Below, one piece after another: positions 40,580 to 50,309 of a stretch of 64,000 nucleotides of DNA. The notes beneath the pieces are model-generated. The model was not told the DNA's origin and ran no database searches. It worked only from the letters and a program-made list of their open reading frames with translations. Origin of the DNA: Ornithinibacillus scapharcae TW25 (lineage in GTDB: Bacteria > Bacillota > Bacilli > Bacillales > Amphibacillaceae); NCBI RefSeq assembly GCF_000190475.1, contig NZ_AEWH01000052.1:1-64000 (forward strand), given 5' to 3'. Position 1 is the stretch's first letter. Each line of letters begins with the position of its first letter. Position numbers and translations under genes: made by a program.

Positions 40580-41533
40580 ACTTCATTTTCTCAGTATTTT
40601 TCTCAGCAATCTTTTTTAGCATTTCTTTCGTCATTCGATCTATATCATACTGTGCTTTAAATCCCCATTCCGCTTCTGCCGCAGATGAGTCAATACTATT
40701 TGGCCAGCTATCAGCAATTTTTTGGCGAATAGGATCTACGTCGAAAGTAATTTCGAATTCTGGGATATACTTTTGTATCGCCATAGCAAAGTCCATCGGC
40801 TCAGCAGAAATGCTTGAGATATTAAATGCATTACGATGTATAAGCTTTTCTGGATCGGCTTCCATCAACTGAACGATTGCTTCTAAGGCGTCTGGCATAT
40901 ACATCATATCCATGTATGTGCCTTCTGCAATATAGGATGTATATGATTTTTGTTTCACCGCTTCATAATAAATTTCTACGGCGTAATCGGTTGTTCCTCC
41001 ACCAGGTGGGGTTACATATGAAATTAAACCTGGGAAGCGTACACCTCGAGTATCTACACCAAAACGTTGATAGTAATAATCACATAGTAATTCACCTGAT
41101 ACTTTATTTACCCCGTACATCGTTGTTGGACGCTGTAACGTATCCTGTGGTGTATTGTCCTTCGGGTAGATGGTCCAAACGCTCCAATAGAAGAAGGCGT
41201 GAAGAATTGTAAATTCAATTCACGGGCTACCTCTAATGTATTGACGAGTCCACCCATATTAATGTCCCAAGCTTTCTTTGGCATCTTTTCAGCTGTGGCA
41301 GATAACAAGGCAGCTAAGTGCATTACTGTATCAACCTGGTAATGTTTTGCTACTTCAAAAATTCGTTGTTCATCTGTCACATCAACTAATTCAAAAGGTC
41401 CCTTATCGGTTCCTCCATCGACTTCACGGATATCTGTTGCTATTACATTTCGTTCACCATATACACTTCTTAGCTTCGTAACGAGCTCAGATCCAATCTG
41501 ACCATTTGCTCCTGTAACAAGTATTCTTCTCAT
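40578..41533 (-). pseudogene. tdh: L-threonine 3-dehydrogenase (epimerase-like), frameshifted
   Basis: The gene for the SDR/epimerase-type threonine dehydrogenase (threonine to 2-amino-3-oxobutyrate) is present over its whole length but in two frames. The first part from ATG 41533 holds the Rossmann loop [14 protein letters not shown] and ends in [13 protein letters not shown], after which the frame is wrong. The second part resumes in another frame with the catalytic [10 protein letters not shown] (YxxxK) and runs to 40578. Inserting one C in the run at 41164-41166 restores [21 protein letters not shown], so a single base is missing from a homopolymer. Could be a true mutation or a sequencing error. 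It follows kbl at 27 bases. Confidence 0.88.
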
Positions 41534-41560
41534 GGCTTTCTCCTCTATTTAAAAAGTCGC

Positions 41561-42751
41561 TTAAATTAATCCCATTTCCTTACCCACTTTTTCATAAACA
41601 CTAATTGCCTCATCCAGCATTTCTTTTGTGTGAGCTGCTGTTGGCATATTACGGACTCGACCAGTGCCTTTTGGTACTGTAGGAAATACAATCGACTTCG
41701 CATAAACACCGTTTTCAAACAAACGTTTGCTAAATTCCTGTGCTGCTTTTTCTTCCCCGATAATACACGGCGTAATTGGAGTTTCACTATTGCCTATATT
41801 AAATCCTAGTTTCTTTAGGCCAGCCTTTAAGTAATTACCATTATCCCAAAGCTTATCATGTAGTTCTGTGCTTTCCATTAAAATTTCTACTGCTCTTTTA
41901 CTTGCAGCAGCATCTGCTGGAGAAACAGCTGTAGAGAACAAGAATGGACGTGAACGTACCTTAAGCCAGTCGATAAGATTTGCCTTACCTGCTACATATC
42001 CACCTATGACACCAATTGCCTTAGAAAGTGTACCCATCTGGAAATCCACACGATCTTGTAGGCCAAAGTGCTTTACAGTCCCTGCGCCTTTCCCGAGCAC
42101 CCCTGAACCGTGAGCATCATCCACATACGTAATTAAATCAAACTCCTCAGCAATTTCCACAATTTCAGGAAGTTTTGCAACGTCACCATCCATTGAAAAG
42201 ACACCATCAGTGATCACCATGATTTTATTATATAAGCCAGATTCAACTGCTTCTTTCGCTTTCTGGCGTAAATCATTCATATCAGAATGTCCATAACGGA
42301 TAATTTTAGCCTTGGATAAACGACAACCATCAATAATGGAAGCATGATTTAATTCATCTGATAGAATTGCATCATGCTTATCCATAACAGCAGAGATTGC
42401 TGCCATGTTACAGTTAAACCCAGACTGATACGAAATGACAGCTTCTGTACCTTTAAATTCAGCAAGCTTTTTTTCTAATTCAATATGTAAATCGAGTGTT
42501 CCATTAATCGTCCGTACAGCACCTGCACCTGCGCCATGTGTATCAACCGCTTCCTTCGCTGCATTCTTTAAGCGTTCATCAGTAGCCAAACCTAAATAAT
42601 TGTTTGAAGATAGATTAATAAGTTCCTTACCACTGATCTTTATAACAGGACCATTTGCTCCTTGAACAGGGTCAATTACATTGTATAAACCATTTGCCTT
42701 TAAATCTGCGAGATTATCATTTAAAAATGTATCTAATGCTTTACTAGTCAT
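41561..42751 (-). CDS. kbl: Glycine C-acetyltransferase (2-amino-3-ketobutyrate CoA ligase)
   Basis: 396-residue PLP enzyme that splits 2-amino-3-oxobutyrate with CoA into glycine and acetyl-CoA. PLP lysine is Lys244 in [28 protein letters not shown] (211-225), NNYLGLA and [11 protein letters not shown] are family motifs. First gene of the threonine degradation pair with tdh. ATG 42751 has GGGAGG. A perfect cre match just upstream suggests catabolite repression. Confidence 0.95.
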   Translation of the reverse strand: MTSKALDTFLNDNLADLKANGLYNVIDPVQGANGPVIKISGKELINLSSNNYLGLATDERLKNAAKEAVDTHGAGAGAVRTINGTLDLHIELEKKLAEFKGTEAVISYQSGFNCNMAAISAVMDKHDAILSDELNHASIIDGCRLSKAKIIRYGHSDMNDLRQKAKEAVESGLYNKIMVITDGVFSMDGDVAKLPEIVEIAEEFDLITYVDDAHGSGVLGKGAGTVKHFGLQDRVDFQMGTLSKAIGVIGGYVAGKANLIDWLKVRSRPFLFSTAVSPADAAASKRAVEILMESTELHDKLWDNGNYLKAGLKKLGFNIGNSETPITPCIIGEEKAAQEFSKRLFENGVYAKSIVFPTVPKGTGRVRNMPTAAHTKEMLDEAISVYEKVGKEMGLI

Positions 42752-42769
42752 ATTGTAAACCTCCCATTT

Positions 42770-42784
42770 TTGTAAGCGTTACCA
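42770..42784 (-). promoter_or_regulatory. cre site upstream of kbl
   Basis: TTGTAAGCGTTACCA fits the cre consensus WTGNAANCGNWNNCW at every position. It lies 19 bases before the kbl start codon, where CcpA would block initiation or early elongation. Confidence 0.65.
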
Positions 42785-42980
42785 AAGTGTTAACCATTAC
42801 CATTTTATCATAATCTGTTCCAAAAGTTTAGAATGATATATCACCTATATTTATCATTTTTCCTTAACATGTGAATTAAAGCAATTATTACCGTAAAAAA
42901 ATCTCATATTCTAATTGTCTTATCACAAGGTTATCTATTATACTACCGATTAGGGATTACTTTTAATGGAGGCAAGGGCC

Positions 42981-43115
42981 GTGAGGAAGTTTTTAGTCGG
43001 ATTTTTTCTAATCATCATTATTGGTTTCGGTATCATTGGTATTAAACAACAATTTGATACACCTGAAGAAGTAATTAAACCTAAAGGTGTACCTACTATA
43101 AATATTCAATCCTAA
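42981..43115 (+). CDS. 44-residue single-helix membrane peptide
   Basis: GTG 42981 to TAA 43115. The N-terminal helix (LVGFFLIIIIGFGIIG) is followed by a short polar tail rich in Pro and Lys (DTPEEVIKPKGVP). GGAGG lies eight bases upstream of the GTG; an in-frame ATG at 42966 lies ahead of that site and lacks its own. Divergent from kbl. Function unknown; it resembles small membrane regulators only in shape. Confidence 0.5.
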   Translation: MRKFLVGFFLIIIIGFGIIGIKQQFDTPEEVIKPKGVPTINIQS

Positions 43116-43169
43116 TTTTTTGTATCACGCTCATTCGAATGACTATACAAATTTATTTAGGATGAATAT

Positions 43170-43211
43170 AAAAGAGGCTGTCTGGTGGTACCACTCCACC
43201 CTGACAGCCTT
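43170..43211. terminator. Hairpin between the convergent 44-residue peptide and LysM genes
   Basis: GAGGCTGTC near 43174 pairs with GACAGCCTT near 43203, and a GGTGG/CCACC inner stem extends it. The minus strand continues CTCTTTTAT, giving a terminator for the LysM gene. Confidence 0.75.
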
Positions 43212-43215
43212 CATA

Positions 43216-43938
43216 TTATTCTTCTATTACGGTTACATCCACTTCTCTTACTCCCCAATTCAGTGCTTCTTGAGTCGTTGGTAAGTGAATATCAATTCTA
43301 TTTCCTTTTATAGCTCCACCAATATCCCCCGCAATGGCATATCCATACCCTTCTACATACACCTTAGATCCTAGGGGAATTATATTCGGATCTACTGCTA
43401 TTACCTTTGCATGACGATCTTCATTTAGATTAATTCCGGTATAGGTTATTCCAGAGCAACCTTCACATTCCGCTGTATACGCAGTTGCAACAACAGAGAT
43501 TGTCTTCCCAACGAGTTCATCTTCTGCCTTCGTTACGGAACTCGACTGCACTTCTGTTGGTTGAATAGATTGTGTACCAGCTACCTCAGTTTTAGAGGAC
43601 TCTTTAATGATTAATTCTTGTTCAATACGTATTAAATCGGATGTTAACTCATTCCATTCTTTTAATTCTTGAACCGTAACAGCATTTTCCTCTGCTATGC
43701 TAAATAAGGTATCTCCCTTTTCCACTAAGTACGTTTCATAGACTTCTAGTTTCTGTTCAGGATATATTGTGTCAGACGGTAAATCATTTATGTCTAATAA
43801 AGATTCTACGGAAGTGTTGTACTCCTTTGCTATTCCCCATAGAGTATCTCCTTTTTCCACGTGATACTCCACACCAAAGGCACCTGTTGGGTTCATTAAT
43901 ACAAATCCTGTAGCAATTGTAGCTACTAAACTCTTCAT
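43216..43938 (-). CDS. LysM and 3D domain cell-wall protein (YocH-like)
   Basis: 240-residue exported protein. A short signal-like segment (residues 3-22) precedes two LysM repeats (YHVEKGDTLWGIAKEYN, about 25-67; YLVEKGDTLFSIAEEN, about 70-112) that bind peptidoglycan, then a Ser/Thr/Glu linker and a C-terminal 3D domain (VVATAYTAECEGCSG ... DIGGAIKGNRIDIHLPT). The 3D fold is related to lytic transglycosylases. It is likely a YocH/YabE-type autolysin involved in wall turnover. AAGGAGGGA precedes ATG 43938; promoter at 43976-44005. Confidence 0.88.
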   Translation of the reverse strand: MKSLVATIATGFVLMNPTGAFGVEYHVEKGDTLWGIAKEYNTSVESLLDINDLPSDTIYPEQKLEVYETYLVEKGDTLFSIAEENAVTVQELKEWNELTSDLIRIEQELIIKESSKTEVAGTQSIQPTEVQSSSVTKAEDELVGKTISVVATAYTAECEGCSGITYTGINLNEDRHAKVIAVDPNIIPLGSKVYVEGYGYAIAGDIGGAIKGNRIDIHLPTTQEALNWGVREVDVTVIEE

Positions 43939-44220
43939 AGTAGTCCCTCCTTAAAATTCGGACAAAGCCTATCGTATCATAGGTTCATAGACTCCGCCTT
44001 TACAAGACTTTTAAAAGTCTGTTACAAGGATTGCCAAAACTACCATGTTTTATTACAAATTTAATAGATTTAGTACAAAAGTAGGGGTAATTTTCAAGTT
44101 ACTGGAAAGGAAACTTATTAGAGCAATAAATGTAAAGCTATCAGAGGATATAATATTTTTTTTGCTATTACGACCTTTAACTACAAATCACTTTTTAAAA
44201 AATGATGATTTCATACAAGT
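43939..44220. promoter_or_regulatory. Spacer with the LysM gene promoter and TGTAA-type boxes
   Basis: Minus-strand TTGTAA (44005-44000), 18 bases, TATGAT (43981-43976). Next to it is a perfect 16-base palindrome AGACTTTTAAAAGTCT (44005-44020) flanked by a second TGTAAC (44026-44021). Half-sites of TGTAA type recall WalR control of yocH in B. subtilis, though the spacing here differs. The rest of the stretch up to 44220 shows no gene. Confidence 0.45.
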
Positions 44221-44221
44221 A

Positions 44222-44250
44222 AAAGGCCCCTCCACTACTGAAGGGACCTT
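44222..44250 (-). terminator. Terminator of the first opp operon
   Basis: On the minus strand AAGGTCCCTTC pairs with GGAGGGGCCTT (one bulge) followed by TTAC. It lies 14 bases past the oppA stop. Confidence 0.75.
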
Positions 44251-44263
44251 CGATACATTGTTA

Positions 44264-46138
44264 TTATTTAGCTTTTTCTGCTTCTTCAGCAGTAACACCA
44301 ATTTTGTATCTATTTTCGTCATAATAGATATCAGAAGCACGGTCAACAGAGAAGTTTGTTACACGTTTGTTAACCGGAACAATTTCAAGTGCATATAAAG
44401 TTGGGAACACTGGAACTTCATCAATCATTAATTGTTGCCATTCTTTATAAACTTGTTTACGGTGTTCTAAGTCAAATGATTCTGCTGAGATACCTTCAGC
44501 CAATAGTTCACTGTTCTTCTCACTTTCATAACGTGGGAAGTTGAACATTTGGTCTGGACCGTATAATCCATAAGGGTTAACGTCAGAACCTACACCCCAA
44601 GCACCAGAATAGATATCAACCGCTGGATCATCTTCACCAGATTGACCAACACGATCATAGAATGTGTTGAACTCTTGTAGACGACCATCTAATAATTGAA
44701 CATTTAAACCAACGTTTTGCCAAGATTGGATAAAGAATTTAGCCATTGGTTCAGCTACTTCACTACCAGACATAGCTGCATAATTAATAACTAGCTCTTC
44801 TCCTTCAGGGTTTTCACGTAATCCATCTCCATCAACATCAACATATCCAGCATCGTCAAGAATCTGTTTTGCTAATTCAGGATCATACTCAAATCCAGGA
44901 TTTTCTGCATCATGATATTCTGGATGAGATGGTGGGATTAATGTTGTTGCTTTCCAACGAATACCATGGTAGAAGTTTTTACCTACTGCATCTGTATCAA
45001 CAGCGTGTGCCATTGCTTTACGAAGGTTTACGTCTGCCATTTTTGCATTCGGATCCATGTTAACTTTTTTGTTTTCTGCATCCCAGTTACCTAATTTAAA
45101 TCCTACATAAGCATAGTATAAATCAATATTTGCTAAGAACTCTACATTTGACATATCAGCGTTATCAACGAATTGGTCAGCAGGGAATGCGTTAACCATG
45201 TCAACTCCACCAGTTTCTAGCTCTTGTACTACAGTTTGAGGACTTACGACCTTAAGTACAACTTCGTCAAGAGCAGGCTCACCACGCCAGTAATCTTCGA
45301 ACTTTTTATAAACTACAGACTCACCAGGAACGATTGAGTCAACTTTGTAAGGTCCCATTCCAATAGGATTCTTACGGACTGCATCAGACTCAGCCATTTC
45401 AGCTATAGGAATATCCTCGAAAATATGTTTCGGCATTGCATATGGCCAGATACCACCAGTTAATAATGATGGATTTGATCGCTTATAAGTAATCTTTAAT
45501 GTTTTTTCATCAACAACTTCAATACCTGAGATTGTATCAGCTTCACCTGCATGATACTCATCCATACCTACGATTTCAGCGAAGTCTACTCCGTAACGAA
45601 CACCAGTGTATTCTGGATGACCAATTACTTCGTAAGAGAATGCCCAGTCTTCAGCCGTTACAGGGTTTCCGTCATGCCAGTTTACATTATCACGAATTTT
45701 GAATGTGAACGTAACACCGTCAGGATATTCATCTGTAACATAATCTTCTGTTTCAAACGTTGCAGCACCATCTTGCGTATACATGAAATTCTCATCCATA
45801 CCCAATAATGCCTCATCAAACCATCCAATTACAACTGCATCAGGGTTTCCATCGTAGAAGTTAAAGTTTAAAGTACCTTCAAACACTGTGTCAGATACTA
45901 AACCATAGTTTAGAGTTCCGCCAATAGGTTCCCCAGTATTGGAAGCGTCCATATTGAAGTCTTCAAGTGTATACAAACCTTCTTCTGAATCTTCCCCGTC
46001 TTTTTCATCCTCTTTCTCTTCTGATTTTTTTGGTTCATCAGAAGAATCTTCACTTGTCTTATCGCTACATGCAGCAACTACTAACAACAAAGCTAGCATT
46101 AATGCAAATAGCCATTTTGTTAAACTGTTCTTACTCAT
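44264..46138 (-). CDS. Oligopeptide ABC transporter substrate-binding lipoprotein (copy 1)
   Basis: 624-residue extracellular peptide-binding protein of the SBP_bac_5 (OppA/AppA) family. Signal peptide MSKNSLTKWLFALMLALLL with lipobox VAAC gives a lipid-anchored Cys near residue 24, then an acidic Ser/Glu/Lys linker. GVTFTFKIRDNVNWHDGNPVTAEDWAFSYE is the family signature, and DVDGDGLRENPEGEE resembles an EF-hand-like calcium loop. ATG 46138 has GGGAGGG. Last gene of the D-F-B-C-A operon 49-44 kb; paralogue of the protein at 50648-52471. Confidence 0.92.
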   Translation of the reverse strand: MSKNSLTKWLFALMLALLLVVAACSDKTSEDSSDEPKKSEEKEDEKDGEDSEEGLYTLEDFNMDASNTGEPIGGTLNYGLVSDTVFEGTLNFNFYDGNPDAVVIGWFDEALLGMDENFMYTQDGAATFETEDYVTDEYPDGVTFTFKIRDNVNWHDGNPVTAEDWAFSYEVIGHPEYTGVRYGVDFAEIVGMDEYHAGEADTISGIEVVDEKTLKITYKRSNPSLLTGGIWPYAMPKHIFEDIPIAEMAESDAVRKNPIGMGPYKVDSIVPGESVVYKKFEDYWRGEPALDEVVLKVVSPQTVVQELETGGVDMVNAFPADQFVDNADMSNVEFLANIDLYYAYVGFKLGNWDAENKKVNMDPNAKMADVNLRKAMAHAVDTDAVGKNFYHGIRWKATTLIPPSHPEYHDAENPGFEYDPELAKQILDDAGYVDVDGDGLRENPEGEELVINYAAMSGSEVAEPMAKFFIQSWQNVGLNVQLLDGRLQEFNTFYDRVGQSGEDDPAVDIYSGAWGVGSDVNPYGLYGPDQMFNFPRYESEKNSELLAEGISAESFDLEHRKQVYKEWQQLMIDEVPVFPTLYALEIVPVNKRVTNFSVDRASDIYYDENRYKIGVTAEEAEKAK

Positions 46139-46174
46139 CCTAAATACCCTCCCTTTTATTAAACCTGTTTGGTT

Positions 46175-46194
46175 TTTGTCGATAATTCGACAAA
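46175..46194 (-). other. Intercistronic hairpin before oppA copy 1
   Basis: TTTGTCGA (46175-46182) and TCGACAAA (46187-46194) pair perfectly, between oppC and oppA, near the oppA ribosome binding site; another possible stem (ACATCAAT/ATTGATGT) lies at about 46204-46226. No T run. Such hairpins often protect the more abundant oppA mRNA. Confidence 0.4.
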
Positions 46195-46332
46195 TTATAC
46201 TCAACATCAATTATCATATTGATGTAGGTAACATTTAATTGAACTTGCAATTTACTTATACTTGGATCACCTCCCTAAAAGAAACTAGTTTGTTTATATA
46301 TTAGCTTTTAGAAAGATATTCGCTTCTTTATG

Positions 46333-47229
46333 TTATCCCCTTCTTTGTCTAGCATCTGTTGCACGTCTTAGAGCGCTACCGACGTTATTAATTGCTAACA
46401 TTAATATTAGAATTAATAGAGAAGCAGGAACCCAAATCCACCATCTGAATTCTAATGTTTGTGGATTTCTTGCATAGCTTAATAGTGTCCCTAAGCTTGG
46501 CGTGCTCTCTGGAAAACCAAATCCTAGGAAGGATAATCCTGACTCTAAGCCAATATTTGCAGCTAAGTTAATTGTCATTGTTACAATAATCAAAGACATA
46601 CAATTCGGTAGTAGATGCTTAAAAATAATTTTAATATTCGATGTCCCAAGCGTTTTAGCGGCTTGGATGTAGTCTAATTCCTTCTCCTGTAATGCCTTAG
46701 AACGGATTAGCCGAGCAATTCCCATCCACAGGAATGCAGTCATAATGAGAGAAAATGTCATTACACTGTATTTTGGAACTACTGCTACAAATGCGATTAC
46801 AATCATCGTAAAAGGCAGGATGTTAAAGAAGTCTAAGATACGCATTAGCACATTATCCACATGCCCACCAAAGTACCCTGCTACTAATCCAAATACGATT
46901 CCAACAATACCCGTTAATACGGTAACTATAATCGCGATAGACAATGAGTTCTTTGTTCCAATAATCAATTGTCCAAATACATCACGACCACCATGGTCTG
47001 TACCTAATATAAACTCTTCGCTTGGGGCTTCATGTATGGAAAACAAATCAACTTTTACTATCTCTTCCTGATCGAGGACTAGTGATACCCCATATACAAA
47101 AGCTATAATTAAGATTAATAATATTAAAGAGATTAGCGCTAGCTTATCACGAACAAGCTCTCGCCAAATTATGCTAAATCCCGAGGGACTTTTGATTGCC
47201 TTCGGTTTTATTTCTAATGCTTTTTCCAT
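46333..47229 (-). CDS. Oligopeptide ABC transporter permease, OppC-like (copy 1)
   Basis: 298-residue inner permease. One N-terminal helix after the SGFSIIWRELVRDKLALISL segment, a short extracytoplasmic loop (LGTDHGGRDVFGQLIIGTKNS) and five more helices. The ABC-coupling EAA loop is AAKTLGTSNIKIIFKHLLPN near residue 190. ATG 47229 is used because GAGGTG lies seven bases before it; the ATG three codons earlier is too close. Fourth gene of the operon. Confidence 0.92.
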   Translation of the reverse strand: MEKALEIKPKAIKSPSGFSIIWRELVRDKLALISLILLILIIAFVYGVSLVLDQEEIVKVDLFSIHEAPSEEFILGTDHGGRDVFGQLIIGTKNSLSIAIIVTVLTGIVGIVFGLVAGYFGGHVDNVLMRILDFFNILPFTMIVIAFVAVVPKYSVMTFSLIMTAFLWMGIARLIRSKALQEKELDYIQAAKTLGTSNIKIIFKHLLPNCMSLIIVTMTINLAANIGLESGLSFLGFGFPESTPSLGTLLSYARNPQTLEFRWWIWVPASLLILILMLAINNVGSALRRATDARQRRG

Positions 47230-47255
47230 TTCATTCACCTCACTATTACCTAAAA

Positions 47256-48218
47256 TTATTTAATCCTAATTCGTGGATCAACAATACTTAGTATGATATC
47301 GGATAACAATGCACCTAGTACGGACGCGGCACCGAATAATAATGTTGTTGCAGTTACGACACTATAATCTCGTAATGTTACCGATTCTACTAATAATTGC
47401 CCCATTCCTGGATATCCAAAGATATTCTCAATAAAGATAGAACCTCCGATTAATAATGTAATCTCATATCCAAAGAATGCAGCTATTGGCAGTAGTGAGT
47501 TTCTTAAAATATGTTGGTTATAGATTCTAGTTTCTGATGCACCCTTTGCTTTAGCTGTTAATACGAAATCCTTCTGTTTCGTATCCACTATTTCATTACG
47601 AAGATATAAAATAGTGTTATAGGTGGCTATTAATGCCATTGAAAGAGCTGGAAGCAACAGGTGATAAAACTTACTCATAAAATAATCAAATGTTCCTGGT
47701 TCGAGCCCTGGTGTAACACTTCCACTTGTAGGGAACCATCCAAGTTTAAAGCCGAACACCCATAACATTACAAGGGCGAAGATAAAGAGTGGTGTTGCAA
47801 ATCCTAGATAGGAATACCCTTGAATCAATTGGTCTCGCAAGGTATCATTATATCTTCCACTCGTAATACCGAGCGGAATTGCAATCAGATAAGTCAGTAT
47901 TAATGTCACAAGTGATAGCCAAAATGAGTTAACAATCCGTTGGCTAATTATTTCTGTAACTGGCATTTTAAAACGGAATGAATCACCAAAGTCACCTGTA
48001 ACTACTCCACCTATCCAGGATGCATATTGTTCATGCCACGGGTCATACCAGCCCATTTGGACACGAATTTCTTCTATTCTTTCTGGGTCAATATTGGGAT
48101 CAATTTGCCCTGATAGTGCATCCCCTGGCATCATTTTTGCAAGAACAAATATAAAAATACTCAGAACAATTAACTGGGGAATCATAATCATGATTCTTCG
48201 TAAAGAAAACTTCCACAT
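47256..48218 (-). CDS. Oligopeptide ABC transporter permease, OppB-like (copy 1)
   Basis: 320-residue permease with six membrane helices. N-terminal MWKFSLRRIMIMIPQ, large periplasmic-side loop, EAA motif VLTAKAKGASETRIYNQHILRNSLLP near residue 220 and the end IILSIVDPRIRIK. Over the first 60 residues I count 44 identities with the second copy (53508-54470), same total length. Partner of OppC in the membrane pore. Starts four bases after the OppF-like gene. Confidence 0.93.
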   Translation of the reverse strand: MWKFSLRRIMIMIPQLIVLSIFIFVLAKMMPGDALSGQIDPNIDPERIEEIRVQMGWYDPWHEQYASWIGGVVTGDFGDSFRFKMPVTEIISQRIVNSFWLSLVTLILTYLIAIPLGITSGRYNDTLRDQLIQGYSYLGFATPLFIFALVMLWVFGFKLGWFPTSGSVTPGLEPGTFDYFMSKFYHLLLPALSMALIATYNTILYLRNEIVDTKQKDFVLTAKAKGASETRIYNQHILRNSLLPIAAFFGYEITLLIGGSIFIENIFGYPGMGQLLVESVTLRDYSVVTATTLLFGAASVLGALLSDIILSIVDPRIRIK

Positions 48219-48222
48219 AATA

Positions 48223-49155
48223 TCAACCTTTCTCCGGTAAAGCCACTAAGTGTGTATCAGAAATTGGTTTTAAACCATAGGCTAAACCTTCCTCATCAAA
48301 GTAATCATTATAGGCTTGTTCGTATTCTGTATTTACCTCAAGGCGGAACTTTTTCAATTCCTCACGTTTGTGTGGATCAATTTCTGGAATAGCAGCTACA
48401 AGCCGCTTCGTATAAATATGTTGTGGGCTTTCAAATATCTCATTTGCTGTACCTTCCTCAACAAATCGCCCCTTATACATGATTCCAATATGATCACACA
48501 TATGCTTAATAACACCTAAGTCATGACTGATGAATAAGTACGTCAAATCTAATTCATTCTGGATTTCCTGCATAAAGTTTAGCACCTGTGCTTGAACGGA
48601 AACATCTAATGCCGACACAGGCTCATCCGCAATGATTAGCTTTGGTTTTAAAGCAACAGCTCTTGCAATTCCAATACGTTGACGCTGCCCACCAGAGAAT
48701 TCATGTGGATATTTCAATATACTTTCAGGACTTAGTCCAACTAGCTCTAGTAACTCTTGAACGCGAATTCGCTCTTCTTTTCTAGATAACTTTTCAAAAT
48801 TCCGTAAAGGCTCGGCTACTAAATCAATTACTCTCTTCTTCGGATTTAGAGAAGAATATGGATCCTGGAAAATCATTTGAATATCTTTACGAAATGATGC
48901 TCTAGACCTGTTATTTGCGGTAATATCATTACCTTCAAATGTTACATTTCCAGAAGTAATTTTATTTAGGCCGATTATGGCCCTACCAGTAGTGGATTTC
49001 CCAGAACCAGATTCGCCTACTAAGCCGTATGTCTTCCCCTTTTCCAAAGTAAAACTTACACCATCAACGGCTTTTACATGGTCTACTGTTCTTCCAAAAA
49101 TACCACCTTTAATTGGAAAATGAACTTTCAGATCTTTTACTTCAAGAAACCCCAT
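48223..49155 (-). CDS. Oligopeptide ABC transporter ATPase, OppF-like (copy 1)
   Basis: 310-residue ATPase that energises peptide uptake. Walker A GLVGESGSGKSTTGR, Q-loop MIFQDPYSSLNP, signature [14 protein letters not shown], Walker B KLIIADEPVSALD and H-loop. Ends in an Opp/Dpp C-terminal extension without the cysteine cluster. ATG 49155, AAGGAGGAAC upstream; it overlaps the OppD-like gene by 14 bases, the same as in the second operon. Confidence 0.93.
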   Translation of the reverse strand: MGFLEVKDLKVHFPIKGGIFGRTVDHVKAVDGVSFTLEKGKTYGLVGESGSGKSTTGRAIIGLNKITSGNVTFEGNDITANNRSRASFRKDIQMIFQDPYSSLNPKKRVIDLVAEPLRNFEKLSRKEERIRVQELLELVGLSPESILKYPHEFSGGQRQRIGIARAVALKPKLIIADEPVSALDVSVQAQVLNFMQEIQNELDLTYLFISHDLGVIKHMCDHIGIMYKGRFVEEGTANEIFESPQHIYTKRLVAAIPEIDPHKREELKKFRLEVNTEYEQAYNDYFDEEGLAYGLKPISDTHLVALPEKG

Positions 49156-50158
49156 GGTGTTGTTCCTCCTTAGTTTCTTCCGGGAACTTAAAATGTTTAT
49201 AACACGTACAACGAACAAAATGACCCGGTTTTACTTCATGTAATATTGGTTGTTCTTCATGTGCTGCTTCATCAATCCAAGGTATTCTCGGTGCAAATCT
49301 GCAACCACTTCTAGGAAGGTTTTGTAAAGCTGGCACAATCCCTTGTATAACATGTAATTTGTCTTGTGTACCATGTGCATTTGGGATGGAGTTAAAGAGA
49401 GATCTAGTATATGGATGTAGTGGCTCCTCGAATAATGTTAGGACGTCCCCCACTTCTACAATTTGTCCGGCATACATAACAGCTACACGGTCTGCCATCT
49501 CTGCCACAACCCCAAGGTCATGTGTAATTAAGACAATTCCTGAATCCATATCATCTTTTAGGTCCTTTATTAAATCCAATATTTGAGACTGGATTGTAAC
49601 ATCCAAAGCTGTTGTTGGCTCATCTGCTATTAGTAGTTCCGGTTCATTGGCTATTGCAGTAGCGATGACAACTCTTTGCCTCATACCACCTGATAGTTCG
49701 TGTGGATACTGTTCGAAAACATGTTCTGGTCTTGGGATACCAACCTTTTGTAATAAGTTAACAACTTTTTCTCTACGTTGTGATTTTGAAAGAGTATTAT
49801 TATGAAGAAGTATTGCTTCTCCTATTTGATCACCAATTTTCATTAGTGGATTAAGTGCAGTCAAAGGGTCTTGGAAAATCATTCCCATATTTTTACCACG
49901 TAGCTTGTTTAATTTTGAAGGAGCCACATTTGCGATATCCTCACCTTTAAATAAAATATTTCCCTCAATTTTCGCCCGAGTATGTAACCCCATAATAGAG
50001 AATGCTAATGCACTCTTTCCGCACCCAGACTCTCCAACAATGGCAAGGACTTCATTCTTGTTTACTGTAAGCGTAACGTCGTCTACTGCTGCATGATATT
50101 CATCCCGAATTCGGAAAGATGTTTTTAAGTTTTTGATTTCCAATAACTTCTCTGCCAA
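49142..50158 (-). CDS. Oligopeptide ABC transporter ATPase, OppD-like (copy 1)
   Basis: 338-residue ATPase, first gene of the operon. Walker [16 protein letters not shown], signature ELSGGMRQRVVIATA, Walker B LLIADEPTTALD. The C-terminal OppD/DppD element has GCRFAPRIPWIDEA and VRCTCYKH, so some of the cysteines typical of the GCPFxxRCP cluster are retained and others replaced (Ile for Cys in RCP). Preceded by a 440-base control region with a CodY-like box. Confidence 0.93.
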   Translation of the reverse strand: MAEKLLEIKNLKTSFRIRDEYHAAVDDVTLTVNKNEVLAIVGESGCGKSALAFSIMGLHTRAKIEGNILFKGEDIANVAPSKLNKLRGKNMGMIFQDPLTALNPLMKIGDQIGEAILLHNNTLSKSQRREKVVNLLQKVGIPRPEHVFEQYPHELSGGMRQRVVIATAIANEPELLIADEPTTALDVTIQSQILDLIKDLKDDMDSGIVLITHDLGVVAEMADRVAVMYAGQIVEVGDVLTLFEEPLHPYTRSLFNSIPNAHGTQDKLHVIQGIVPALQNLPRSGCRFAPRIPWIDEAAHEEQPILHEVKPGHFVRCTCYKHFKFPEETKEEQHHGVS

Positions 50159-50294
50159 ATTAATCCCCCTAACTAAATATTGAAAAAATTCTAATCAAAT
50201 TTTCCTCTAAGAATTCAAACATAGGAAAAAGCAGAATCTCATGTTGTCAAATATCTTTTGTATATCTGCCCTATTAATACCTTTAATTTATTAT

Positions 50295-50309
50295 AATTTT
50301 CAAATAATT
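50295..50309 (-). promoter_or_regulatory. CodY-like box before opp operon 1
   Basis: AATTTTCAAATAATT differs at two of 15 positions from the CodY consensus AATTTTCWGAAAATT. It lies about 140 bases before the OppD start. A minus-strand TTGAAA ... TATTAA pair (18-base spacer) overlaps it. AT-rich DNA makes chance matches likely. Nothing else distinct was seen between 50159 and 50602. Confidence 0.4.

Noticed and set aside
44045-44398. Plus-strand open frame at the end of opp operon 1
   Set aside because: Runs antisense into the oppA gene and through its terminator; composition looks random.
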